DNA from: Clostridiales bacterium
Lineage (GTDB): Bacteria; Bacillota; Clostridia; Christensenellales; HGM11417
Assembly (NCBI GenBank): GCA_012519285.1
Contig: JAAYQN010000017.1
Coordinates: 1-62,727, forward strand
Reading direction: 5' to 3'
Length of the DNA stretch: 62,727 bases
Position 1 is the first letter of the stretch, and every line of letters starts with the position of its first letter. The notes below the pieces were generated by a model that saw nothing but the letters and a program-made list of their open reading frames with translations, did not search any database and was not told the origin of the DNA. Of the stretch, positions 33,866-41,213 are shown in pieces. The translations under genes and the position numbers were made by a program.

Positions 33866-34204
33866 ATGAAGCTCGTAATGGCCATCGTAAAGCGGGACGA
33901 CAGCAAAACGCTGATCAGGGAGCTCATGGAGAAGGGCTTTCAGGTGACCAGGCTCGCAAGTTCGGGCGGTTTCCTGCGGACCGCCAACCTGACCATAATA
34001 TGCGTCACGCAGGACGAGAGGGTGGACGAATGCCTCTCCATCATAGAGCGCTCCTGCAAGGCGACGAGGATACCCGTGAGCAATCTCACTCCCGAGAGCA
34101 GCTCCTTTTTCATCGCCGGCATGGGCATCAGGCGCGAGGGCGAGGTGCTGTTCGGCGGCGCCACGGTGTTCGTTCTCAACGTGGAGCGCATGGTCAAGTA
34201 TTAG
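33866..34204 (+). CDS. darA: Cyclic di-AMP receptor protein DarA (PstA/YaaQ)
   Basis: A 112-residue PII-like trimeric protein that binds c-di-AMP. The N-terminal KLVMAIVKRDDSKTLIREL and FQVTRLASSGGFLR, with the large loop CVTQDERVDECLSIIER, match DarA/PstA, including the GGFLR segment that contacts the ligand. It follows tmk by 17 nt with a good ribosome site and abuts holB. What it regulates is still unclear in relatives. Confidence 0.95.
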   Translation: MKLVMAIVKRDDSKTLIRELMEKGFQVTRLASSGGFLRTANLTIICVTQDERVDECLSIIERSCKATRIPVSNLTPESSSFFIAGMGIRREGEVLFGGATVFVLNVERMVKY

Positions 34205-35161
34205 ATGAAAGTATACGAGTTTTTTAAGGGCACCAAAGCCTTTATTAACTTTTCGGAAAATGCCCAAAGGGGACTGATTCCCCACGCCGCCATAGTGTAT
34301 TGCAGGGACGAATTTTCTCTGCGGGCAATTCTCAAGCTCTTCGCGTGCGCGGTGCTGTGCGAAATGCCTAAAAAGCCCTGCCTCGGCTGCCGCACCTGCG
34401 ACAGGGTTTTAAAGGAAGTGCACCCCGACTGCCTGATTTTCCCCAAAAAGGGCGGCAGGATAAGCGTCGAGGACACAGGAAGGATAATCGGGGAGGTGAG
34501 CTTTCGCCCCTGCGAGGGGGACAGAAAGGTATTCTTGCTGATGAACGGCGAGAGCATGCTCCCTTCGGCGCAGAACAAGCTGCTCAAGACGCTGGAAGAG
34601 CCCCAGGAGCCCGCCTATATCTTTATAGGCACTTCAAACATGGAGAGCCTGCTGCCCACGGTGAGGTCGAGGTGCGCGCTCGTCGAGGTGGAGCTCTTCC
34701 CCCCCGAAAAGATTTTTGCCTTTTTACAGGATTACTGCCCGGCGGGGAACAACAAGGTGGCTGCCTCATCCTGCGGCGGGCTGGTGGGAAAAGCCATCGA
34801 GATGGCGATGAGCTTTGAGTACCTTGAGGTTTACAATCACATCTACGGCATGCTGGACAACCTTAAAACGTCCGACGACGTGTTAGATTATTGCAGGTTA
34901 TTCGCGTCGTATAAGGACAAACAGGAAGTTTTGGACATAATGCAGCTGTACTTTCGGGACATTCTCATGGCAAAGCGAAAGGGCAGGCTCAGGCAGGACA
35001 AGCAGGCGGGCCTTGAAAGGGCGGCGTCAAGCCGCACCGAGAGGCAGCTGATACGCTACATAGAGATGGCGGGCGAGGCCAAGCGAAAACTGCAGCTTAA
35101 CTGCTCGGCCGAGGCCGTTCTTGAGGACATACTGAGCGAAATAGCGAGCGAGGAGGAGTAA
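34205..35161 (+). CDS. holB: DNA polymerase III delta-prime subunit
   Basis: A 318-residue AAA+ clamp-loader subunit. It shows the zinc-type knuckle CLGCRTCDRV with a preceding Cys, the region KVFLLMNGESMLPSAQNKLLKTLEEP and the sensor-type TVRSRCALVEV (SRC motif), as in delta-prime. A Walker A motif is absent, as is usual for this subunit. The ATG follows the darA stop directly without a gap. It is part of the replisome clamp loader with DnaX and HolA. Confidence 0.93.
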   Translation: MKVYEFFKGTKAFINFSENAQRGLIPHAAIVYCRDEFSLRAILKLFACAVLCEMPKKPCLGCRTCDRVLKEVHPDCLIFPKKGGRISVEDTGRIIGEVSFRPCEGDRKVFLLMNGESMLPSAQNKLLKTLEEPQEPAYIFIGTSNMESLLPTVRSRCALVEVELFPPEKIFAFLQDYCPAGNNKVAASSCGGLVGKAIEMAMSFEYLEVYNHIYGMLDNLKTSDDVLDYCRLFASYKDKQEVLDIMQLYFRDILMAKRKGRLRQDKQAGLERAASSRTERQLIRYIEMAGEAKRKLQLNCSAEAVLEDILSEIASEEE

Positions 35162-35165
35162 TTAT

Positions 35166-36053
35166 TTGGCTACGATAGTTGGAGTACGGTTTAAGCCGGT
35201 CGGAAAAATATATTATTTCTCGCCTTTGGGCGAAGAGCTTAATACAGGCGACGGCGTCATCGTGGAGACTGCGAGGGGCATAGAGTACGGCAAGGTGATC
35301 ATCCCCCCCAAGGAGATAGAGAAGGACAAGATAGTGCAGCCCCTAAAGCCCATAATAAGGAAGGCAACTCCCGAGGACGAGGTGCAGCTTAAGAAGAACA
35401 ACGAAAAAAGGGGCGAGGCCATGAGGATAGCGCGGGAGAAGATAGAAAAGCACGGCCTGCCCATGAAGCTGATAGACTGCGAGTACACCTTTGACAACAA
35501 CAAGGTGATATTCTACTTCATGGCGGACGGAAGGGTGGATTTCCGCGACTTGGTGCGCGACCTCGCTTCGGTGTTCCGAAAGAGGATAGAGCTAAGGCAG
35601 ATCGGCATCCGCGACCAGTCCAAGATGATAGGGGGGCTGGCGCCCTGCGGCAAGCAGTGCTGCTGCGCCCAGTACCTCACCGATTTCAAGCACGTCTCGA
35701 TAAAGATGGCAAAGATACAGCTGCTGTCGCTCAACCCTTCCAAGATAAGCGGGCTGTGCGGCAGGCTGATGTGCTGCCTCGAGTTTGAGAACGACTTCTA
35801 CACCGATGCCTTCCGGAAGATGCCTAAGGTCGGCTCAGAGGTGATAACCCCCGATGGCAAGGGTATCGTTATATCGAACAACCTCCTAAAACTCGAGACG
35901 AAGGTAAAAATTGAACTTCCCGACGGAACCCCCGGCTTTAAGGATTACAAGCTGGAGCAGATCAAGGCAAAAGAATTGATGGCGGAGGACCTTCCCGAGA
36001 ACGGGGAGGGAGAAGAGCTGCAGGATGAAGAGATTAAGAAATTGATTGATTAA
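35166..36053 (+). CDS. ricT: RicT (YaaT), PSP1-domain Fe-S regulatory protein
   Basis: A 295-residue member of the RicAFT (Ymc/YlbF/YaaT) family that in Bacillus supports RNase Y dependent mRNA maturation, sporulation and biofilm formation. The PSP1 core is seen in GDGVIVETARGIEYGKV, and the cysteine cluster APCGKQCCCAQYL and GLCGRLMCCLEFE likely holds Fe-S clusters. The TTG start is supported by GGAGGAG upstream inside holB. The C-terminal 20 residues are acidic. Last gene of the tmk run. Confidence 0.93.
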   Translation: MATIVGVRFKPVGKIYYFSPLGEELNTGDGVIVETARGIEYGKVIIPPKEIEKDKIVQPLKPIIRKATPEDEVQLKKNNEKRGEAMRIAREKIEKHGLPMKLIDCEYTFDNNKVIFYFMADGRVDFRDLVRDLASVFRKRIELRQIGIRDQSKMIGGLAPCGKQCCCAQYLTDFKHVSIKMAKIQLLSLNPSKISGLCGRLMCCLEFENDFYTDAFRKMPKVGSEVITPDGKGIVISNNLLKLETKVKIELPDGTPGFKDYKLEQIKAKELMAEDLPENGEGEELQDEEIKKLID

Positions 36054-36076
36054 AAAGGGCGGGTGACCCGCCCTTT
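36054..36076. terminator. Bidirectional terminator between ricT and cysE
   Basis: A 10-bp stem AAAGGGCGGG/CCCGCCCTTT with a 3-nt loop. The minus strand has the better T-run, so it can serve both convergent genes. Confidence 0.75.
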
Positions 36077-36149
36077 AAAATCCGCCTTTTCCTTCAAACA
36101 AGGCTGTGTCTTGAAAAACTTTCACATATCAAAGAGGGCAACTTAAAAC

Positions 36150-36803
36150 TTACCCCTTATCCTGATAAAACGACATTTTCTCAAGTTCGGCAATGCGTTT
36201 TTCGAGCTCCTCGATTTTGGACCTTAGCTGCCTGTTTTCTTCCTGAATGGGGTCGGGAAGTTTCTGGCTAAGGTCGGACACCTTCTCGTTGCCTATTTTT
36301 ACCACTCTTCCGGGGATGCCCACCACGGTGCTGTTTGGCGGCACGTCTTTGAGTACGACGGCGTTGGCGCCTATCTTGCTGTTTTCGCCCACGGTAATGG
36401 GGCCAAGCACCTTGGCCCCGGCGCTTATCATCACGTTGCTGCATATGGTGGGATGGCGCTTGCCCTTGTCCTTGCCCGTCCCTCCGAGCGTCACTCCCTG
36501 ATAGATGAGCACGTTGTCGCCCACATCGGCGGTCTCGCCGATGACGACGCCCGTGCCGTGGTCGATGAACACCCCTTTGCCAATCTTTGCAGCGGGGTGA
36601 ATCTCTATCCCCGTGAAAAACCTCGCGAGCTGGCTTAAGCACCTCGCGATGAATTTCAGCTTTATCTTATAAAAAAAGTGCGCTATCCGGTATGCCACGA
36701 GCGCGTGGAGCCCCGAATAGGTGAAAAACACTTCAAAAGCGTTCCTCGCGGCGGGGTCCTTTTCCAGCGCTGCCCTGATATCAGCCCTGATGGTCTTGAA
36801 CAT
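36150..36803 (-). CDS. cysE: Serine O-acetyltransferase
   Basis: A 217-residue enzyme that makes O-acetylserine for cysteine synthesis. The C-terminal left-handed beta-helix is clear, with hexapeptides through [18 protein letters not shown] and [20 protein letters not shown], the loop [12 protein letters not shown], and [14 protein letters not shown] with the active-site His in FIDHGTG. After residue 180 there is a short charged coiled coil ([20 protein letters not shown]). It stands alone with its own promoter. No S-box or T-box is visible upstream. Confidence 0.95.
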   Translation of the reverse strand: MFKTIRADIRAALEKDPAARNAFEVFFTYSGLHALVAYRIAHFFYKIKLKFIARCLSQLARFFTGIEIHPAAKIGKGVFIDHGTGVVIGETADVGDNVLIYQGVTLGGTGKDKGKRHPTICSNVMISAGAKVLGPITVGENSKIGANAVVLKDVPPNSTVVGIPGRVVKIGNEKVSDLSQKLPDPIQEENRQLRSKIEELEKRIAELEKMSFYQDKG

Positions 36804-36833
36804 AAGCTACCTCATCTCAAATGAATATTCTTC

Positions 36834-36862
36834 ATTTTATAAAAAAACTTCAAAAAAAGCAA
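36834..36862 (-). promoter_or_regulatory. Promoter of cysE
   Basis: On the minus strand TTGCTT (36862-36857), 17 nt, TAAAAT (36839-36834), about 30 nt before the ATG. Confidence 0.6.
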
Positions 36863-37020
36863 TCCTTTAGGCTTTATTGGATATATAAACATAATATGCC
36901 AAAAGTATCATTAGGTGAAAACAGGATTACACTGATTTTAAACAAATAAAAAAATCTTTTAAATATGCCATACAGTTGTCATATTTTTTGTAGTATAATA
37001 TGCTTAACCAAAGGTCAGGG

Positions 37021-37047
37021 GGCTCCGTTATTGCTGAGCCGTTTTTT
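37021..37047 (+). terminator. Terminator-like hairpin in the cysE-degV gap
   Basis: GGCTC (37021-37025) with GAGCC (37036-37040), 10-nt loop, then GTTTTTT. A TATAAT (36994-36999) lies just upstream but lacks a well-spaced -35 box. Confidence 0.5.
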
Positions 37048-37097
37048 CAGTCGAAGCAAAAGGCCTTTTATAATAAAAGTTAACAAAGAGGTGTTTC

Positions 37098-37163
37098 ATG
37101 CTCGGCATTTTTATTATATCTATTATTATCTTTTTCTTTATTGAGCTTTCAGGTAAATATTAG
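37098..37163 (+). CDS. Candidate 21-residue hydrophobic peptide
   Basis: An ATG with AGAGGTG 5-11 nt upstream opens a 21-codon frame, MLGIFIISIIIFFFIELSGK plus Tyr, almost entirely a single membrane helix with seven Ile. A TATAAT box (37069-37074) lies at the right distance, though its -35 is weak. The transcript could run about 250 nt to the terminator at 37300. Size and composition resemble small membrane toxins of type I systems or tiny membrane-complex subunits; no antisense RNA is evident. It might be a chance frame in AT-rich DNA. Confidence 0.35.
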   Translation: MLGIFIISIIIFFFIELSGKY

Positions 37164-37299
37164 TAAGGCGGCAAGGGCTTGCCATTGATGGCAACCATAT
37201 AGATATGGGCTGTTGCGTTATCTCTTTGCCTATGACGCTTTGATGGAAGATTGAGGCAACCCACAAAATGAACTTGCGTTTGCTTGCCATCTCCAAACG

Positions 37300-37336
37300 A
37301 AAACGGCTTTGACTTTCTCATCAAAGCCGTTTTCCC
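37300..37336. terminator. Bidirectional terminator before degV
   Basis: A perfect 13-bp stem AAAACGGCTTTGA/TCAAAGCCGTTTT (37300-37312 and 37321-37333) with an 8-nt loop. It ends degV on the minus strand and any plus-strand transcript from the 37.1-kb region. Confidence 0.88.
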
Positions 37337-37337
37337 T

Positions 37338-38222
37338 TCACTGTTTGGGCTCCACGGTAAACCTCATTGTGCCCTCGAACACCAGGCCTATGGCGCCCGG
37401 GCCGGTGTGGGAGCCAATTATCGGGCCGATATAACCTATCCTCACGTCGGCTATGCCTTCCTCCTCAAGCATCTTCTTGAGGTCCTGAGCGGTCTCGATA
37501 TCGTCGGCGTGCGCTATGTAAGCCCTGGTTGCATCCGATTTGCGGTGCTTTTTAACCGCCTTGACCAAATATTTCAGGCATTTGGTGACGCCCTTTTCCT
37601 TATCCACCGCCACCAGCTGCCCCTTGTGGTTTATCACGATGATGGGGCGGATGTTAAGCACCGAGCCCACCACGGCGGACACGGCGCTTATGCGCCCACC
37701 TCTCTTTAAATGGAACAAATCCTTGACAATCAGGTAATGATGCACCCTGTCAATTATCTTTTTGAGCTCTTCCGCTGTCTGCTCGGAGGTAAGCCCTTGC
37801 TCGCGAAGCTCGATCGCCCGGTCAAGCACATACATCATTCCCTGGGTGCCGCCAAGGGAATCAATTGCGAAGATTTTTCTGCCGGGGTATTTTTCCATGA
37901 CTTCCTGAGCGGCGATCTGAGCGTTTTGAGCTGTGTTGGACAGTCCCGAGGAGAGCGCGAGGTGCACGATATCCCCCTCGTTCTCTTTCAGCAGTTTTTC
38001 AAAGTATTCCGCCGTCTCGTAGACGTTGGCCTGCGCCGTCTTGGGCAACTTTCCTCCTCTCATCATGCCGAAAAAGCTGCGGTACTCCTCGGCGGAATCG
38101 AAGTTGTCGAAGTATTGCTGCTCGTCAATTATGTACGTCATGGGAAGGTAAAAAACATTTTTTTCCTTCAGGTAGCTTTTGAAGGCATCGCAACACGAAT
38201 CGGTGGACAAGATAAAGTTCAT
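37338..38222 (-). CDS. DegV-family fatty-acid-binding protein
   Basis: A 294-residue two-domain protein. DegV/FakB proteins bind a fatty acid and hand it to the FakA kinase. Landmarks are ILSTDSCCD at the start, the AQANVYETAEYFEKLL region, VHLALSSGLSNTAQNA, and RGGRISAVSAVVGSVLNIRPII, the lipid-site core. FakA is not in this window. GGAG precedes the ATG. It is transcribed alone and convergent with the small-peptide region. Confidence 0.93.
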   Translation of the reverse strand: MNFILSTDSCCDAFKSYLKEKNVFYLPMTYIIDEQQYFDNFDSAEEYRSFFGMMRGGKLPKTAQANVYETAEYFEKLLKENEGDIVHLALSSGLSNTAQNAQIAAQEVMEKYPGRKIFAIDSLGGTQGMMYVLDRAIELREQGLTSEQTAEELKKIIDRVHHYLIVKDLFHLKRGGRISAVSAVVGSVLNIRPIIVINHKGQLVAVDKEKGVTKCLKYLVKAVKKHRKSDATRAYIAHADDIETAQDLKKMLEEEGIADVRIGYIGPIIGSHTGPGAIGLVFEGTMRFTVEPKQ

Positions 38223-38272
38223 AATAAATAACTCCTTTTATATATTTTTTTAAAAAAGTTGTATCGCCATCT

Positions 38273-38301
38273 ATTATACTATAAAAGGGATTGATAATCA
38301 A
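38273..38301 (-). promoter_or_regulatory. Promoter of degV with overlapping palindrome
   Basis: On the minus strand TTGATT (38301-38296), 17 nt, TATAAT (38278-38273). The -35 box lies in the perfect palindrome TTGATAATCAA (38291-38301), a possible operator. Bases 38302-38458 hold no supported gene; a 40-codon basic frame there lacks a ribosome site. Confidence 0.7.
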
Positions 38302-38458
38302 TATTTTTGAATATCTTTAACAATTGCTTTGCGTGTTTCTTTTTTCGTCCACTTCCACAAGCAAAATTTCTTTCTCATCATTGTTAAACTTTTTCTCATG
38401 GTAAAGTCTCTTTTTCTCATAGCCTTAATTTCCCGCTCCCATTTTTTGTAAAAGGGCG

Positions 38459-38487
38459 TTGACATAATGTTTTGGGTATGATAATAT
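38459..38487 (+). promoter_or_regulatory. Promoter of eda-kdgK
   Basis: TTGACA (38459-38464), 17 nt, TAATAT (38482-38487). The operator described next covers the start site. Confidence 0.75.
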
Positions 38488-38490
38488 ATA

Positions 38491-38504
38491 TGTAAACGCT
38501 TACA
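38491..38504 (+). promoter_or_regulatory. cre / LacI-family operator before eda
   Basis: TGTAAACGCTTACA fits the catabolite-responsive element consensus (TGWAARCGYTWWCA type) and LacI-family operators in general. It sits at about -3 to +11 of the transcript, so binding of CcpA or a local LacI-type regulator should repress. Confidence 0.75.
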
Positions 38505-38544
38505 TATGCTTTTTTAAAGCATTTTTGATTTGTAGGAGGTAGCG

Positions 38545-39162
38545 ATGGAGGCTGTCTTGAAGGCGATCGAGAGGGCAAAACTCGTGCCCGTTGTGGTAAT
38601 TGAGGAGCTTGGCCGCACCGAGGTCGTGATGGGCGCGCTGTGCGAAGGGGGGCTTCCCATAGCGGAAATAACTTTTCGCACCGCGTACGCCGCCGAGGCG
38701 ATTGAGCTTGCCGTAAAAAAATTCCCCGACATGATAATTGGTGCGGGAACGGTGATCAGCAGTGCCCAGTGCGAGCGTGCGGTAACGAGCGGGGCAAAAT
38801 TTATCGTCAGCCCCGGCCTTTCGGAGGGCGTGGCCAAAGTGTGCAAGGAAAGGGGCATCCCCTACTTTCCGGGCTGTGCGACGCCGACGGAGATCATCCG
38901 CGCACTGGAGCTCGGCATAGACGTCGTTAAGTTTTTCCCCGCGCAGGTCTACGGCGGCCTCAAGGCCATAAACGCTTTGGGCGCGGCTTTCCCCCAGGTG
39001 AGGTTTATCCCCACGGGCGGCGTGGACAATTCCAACCTCGCCGAATTCTTAAAGAGCAAGCGAATCTTCGCGTGCGGCGGAAGCTGGCTGCTAAAGGACG
39101 ACATAGTGAGCGTGGTAAGAGAAGCCGTAAAAATTGTAAACGATTTAATTGGAGGAAATTAG
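38545..39162 (+). CDS. eda: 2-keto-3-deoxy-6-phosphogluconate / 4-hydroxy-2-oxoglutarate aldolase
   Basis: A 205-residue class I aldolase that splits KDPG into pyruvate and glyceraldehyde-3-phosphate. The Schiff-base Lys129 (VVKFFPA), Glu41 (AEITFRT) and Thr69 (GAGTV) keep the spacing of the E. coli enzyme (133, 45, 73). GCATPTEI follows the beta-strand as expected. AGGAGG precedes the ATG. The stop codon overlaps the kdgK ribosome site, so the two genes are translated together. Confidence 0.95.
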   Translation: MEAVLKAIERAKLVPVVVIEELGRTEVVMGALCEGGLPIAEITFRTAYAAEAIELAVKKFPDMIIGAGTVISSAQCERAVTSGAKFIVSPGLSEGVAKVCKERGIPYFPGCATPTEIIRALELGIDVVKFFPAQVYGGLKAINALGAAFPQVRFIPTGGVDNSNLAEFLKSKRIFACGGSWLLKDDIVSVVREAVKIVNDLIGGN

Positions 39163-39163
39163 A

Positions 39164-40186
39164 ATGGCAAAGGTCGTAACTTTTGGGGAAATCATGCTGA
39201 GGCTGGCTCCTCCGGGCTACACAAGGTTTATCCAGGCAGAGCAGTTTAACGCCACCTTTGGCGGAGGAGAGGCAAACGTCGCGGTGTCGCTCGCCAACTT
39301 CGGCGTCGAGACCGACTTTGTCACCAAGCTGCCCAAGAATGAGCTGGGCCAGGCCGCCATCAATTCCCTGCGCAGGTTCGTCGTGGGAACCGGCAAGATA
39401 GCGAGGGGCGGCTCCAGGATAGGCATTTATTTTCTCGAAAAGGGCGCCAGCCAGAGGCCGTCCAAGGTCATCTACGACAGGGCGGGCTCGGCGATAGCCA
39501 CGGCGGACGCGTCTGATTTTGACTGGGATAAGATATTGGAAGGCGCCGAGTGGTTCCACTTTACCGGCATTACGCCCGCGCTGGGCAAAAACGTTGCGGC
39601 GATTTGCGAAAAGGCGCTTATCTGCGCCAAGCAAAAAGGCATAACGGTATCCTGCGACTTAAATTATAGGAAGAACCTTTGGACCAGGGAGCAGGCGAGG
39701 GCGACCATGACGGAACTGATGAAATACGTCGACGTGTGCATCTCCAACGAGGAGGACGCCTCCGACGTGTTCGGCATAGTTGCATCCGATACCGACATTA
39801 TCGGCGGAAAGCTCAGCCATGAGGGATACAAGAGCGTGGCAAAGCAGCTTATGGATAAATTCGGCTTTAAAAAGGTTGCAATCACTTTGCGCGGCAGCAT
39901 CTCAGCCAGCGAGAACAACTGGGCGGGAATGCTCTACGATGGCAACGATTACTATTTCTCGCGCAATTACCTGATAAAGATCGTGGACAGGGTGGGTGGA
40001 GGCGACAGCTTCGGCGCCGGCCTCATCTATTCGCTGCTGAACGGCTTTGACATGCAAAAGGCGATAGAGTTTGCCGTCGCCGCGAGCTGCTTAAAGCACA
40101 CCATAGAGGGCGACTTCAACATGGTCTCCGTTGAAGAGGTAAACAGGCTTGCGGGCGGTGACGCCAGCGGCAGAGTGCAGAGGTAA
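39164..40186 (+). CDS. kdgK: 2-keto-3-deoxygluconate kinase (PfkB family)
   Basis: A 340-residue ribokinase-fold sugar kinase that makes KDPG, the substrate of the preceding aldolase. N-terminal VVTFGEIMLRLAPPG and FGGGEANVAVSLANFG are the sugar-binding elements, and DRVGGGDSFGAGLIYSLL near residue 280 carries the catalytic Asp and anion hole. GGAGG (39151-39155) lies 8 nt before ATG 39164. With eda it completes breakdown of uronates or other sugars that yield KDG; upstream steps are not in this window. Confidence 0.93.
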   Translation: MAKVVTFGEIMLRLAPPGYTRFIQAEQFNATFGGGEANVAVSLANFGVETDFVTKLPKNELGQAAINSLRRFVVGTGKIARGGSRIGIYFLEKGASQRPSKVIYDRAGSAIATADASDFDWDKILEGAEWFHFTGITPALGKNVAAICEKALICAKQKGITVSCDLNYRKNLWTREQARATMTELMKYVDVCISNEEDASDVFGIVASDTDIIGGKLSHEGYKSVAKQLMDKFGFKKVAITLRGSISASENNWAGMLYDGNDYYFSRNYLIKIVDRVGGGDSFGAGLIYSLLNGFDMQKAIEFAVAASCLKHTIEGDFNMVSVEEVNRLAGGDASGRVQR

Positions 40187-40207
40187 ATTTTCGGCAAAAA
40201 ATATCTT

Positions 40208-40234
40208 AAGGCCGCATTAACTTGCGGCCTTTTT
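40208..40234 (+). terminator. Terminator of eda-kdgK
   Basis: AAGGCCGCA (40208-40216) with TGCGGCCTT (40223-40231), 6-nt loop, T-run. Confidence 0.9.
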
Positions 40235-40334
40235 GCTCTTTGCTCAGCGTCGCTTACATTTCCTTTTTGCCGTTTTTTTCCAGAAAAAAGCCAAAAGATT
40301 GTCAAAATACAGACTATCTTACGGGACTTATTGA

Positions 40335-40363
40335 TTTACATAAGCTCGCAATTGTGGTATAAT
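40335..40363 (+). promoter_or_regulatory. Promoter giving a leaderless pgsA transcript
   Basis: TTTACA (40335-40340), 17 nt, TATAAT (40358-40363). The ATG begins only 9 bases after the -10 box, so the transcript should start at or within a few bases of the start codon. Confidence 0.72.
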
Positions 40364-40371
40364 TCATAAAA

Positions 40372-40953
40372 ATGCCGACTAGGAAGAAGAAATTTTTCAC
40401 GATTCCAAACGTAATTACGCTGGTGCGGATATCGCTGATACCCGTGCTGGTATACGTATTCTTCAGGTTTTACCCCGAGATGGCGTACCTGCCCGCGTCC
40501 ATTTACCTTTTCATCGCCCTGACCGACCTGCTCGACGGATTCATCGCAAAGAAATTCAACATGGTCTCGGATGTCGGCAAGGTGCTCGACCCCATCGCGG
40601 ACAAGCTCTTTTTAAATACCATGCTGGTGTGCTTCGCAATAAAGGAGTGCAGCCCCCTTATCACCGTGCTGCTCATCGTCAACGTGATAAAGGAGCTTTA
40701 CATCATCATCGCGGGGGGAGTGCTGTTTTCAAGGAAATTCATAATGAGTTCAAAATTCATAGGAAGGGCGGCTGCGTTCGTGCTGAATTTGGGCATGATA
40801 ATCTGGTTTTTCATCCCGTACATGGAGCAGCTTAAGGCAGTGAGCGACGCGTTCTTTATCTGCGGGCTGGTACTGTCGCTTTCCGCCGCCGTCTATTATA
40901 CAATCGCGGTATATAAAAAGACGGGAGGCAGGCTCCCGCCCAAAGTAAAATGA
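40372..40953 (+). CDS. pgsA: CDP-diacylglycerol--glycerol-3-phosphate 3-phosphatidyltransferase
   Basis: A 193-residue inner-membrane enzyme of phosphatidylglycerol synthesis. The CDP-alcohol phosphotransferase signature D-x2-D-G-x2-A-x-x is seen in LTDLLDGFIAKKFNMV and continues to GKVLDPIADK with the remaining Asp residues. Four to five membrane helices follow. The family N-terminus (TIPNVITLVRI) requires this ATG; the next Met is 36 residues on. No ribosome site precedes it and the promoter abuts it, so initiation is probably leaderless. The stop overlaps the next start (ATGA). Confidence 0.92.
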   Translation: MPTRKKKFFTIPNVITLVRISLIPVLVYVFFRFYPEMAYLPASIYLFIALTDLLDGFIAKKFNMVSDVGKVLDPIADKLFLNTMLVCFAIKECSPLITVLLIVNVIKELYIIIAGGVLFSRKFIMSSKFIGRAAAFVLNLGMIIWFFIPYMEQLKAVSDAFFICGLVLSLSAAVYYTIAVYKKTGGRLPPKVK

Positions 40954-41189
40954 GGCGGTTTGCCGACTTTTCCGACACTAAGACCGTAATCGCGCTTCTC
41001 ATCGCAGCCTTCGGGATATTCCTGCTCTGGTCAGCGCCGAAACTGGCAAAGGGAACTATGAGAAGAAGGTTTCCCCAGCTCAAAGAGGGCGAAAAGGCTT
41101 ACGAGGAAAAATTCTATGACATAGCCATAAAGTACAAGATTGCGGCTGCCTTTATCACTGTTGCCGCCTGCGTTTTATCTCTGCTTTAA
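40950..41189 (+). CDS. Small membrane protein of unknown function
   Basis: A 79-residue protein with two hydrophobic segments (about 13-30 and 62-79) flanking a basic, charged middle. It overlaps pgsA by 4 nt, which supports translation by coupling, and is followed 24 nt later by valS. I do not recognise it. It might influence the phospholipid synthase next to it, but that is only position-based. Confidence 0.65.
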   Translation: MRRFADFSDTKTVIALLIAAFGIFLLWSAPKLAKGTMRRRFPQLKEGEKAYEEKFYDIAIKYKIAAAFITVAACVLSLL

Positions 41190-41213
41190 CATCGAAACCA
41201 AGGAGCTCGAGAT

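Noticed and set aside
36976-36999. TTGTCA followed by TATAAT in the cysE-degV gap
   Set aside because: The spacer is only 12 nt, too short for a housekeeping promoter.
38298-38420. A 40-codon, very basic minus-strand frame (MRKRDFTMRKSLTMM and on)
   Set aside because: No ribosome site at proper distance and no promoter; its 3-prime end runs into the degV promoter, and the composition follows from an A-rich strand.
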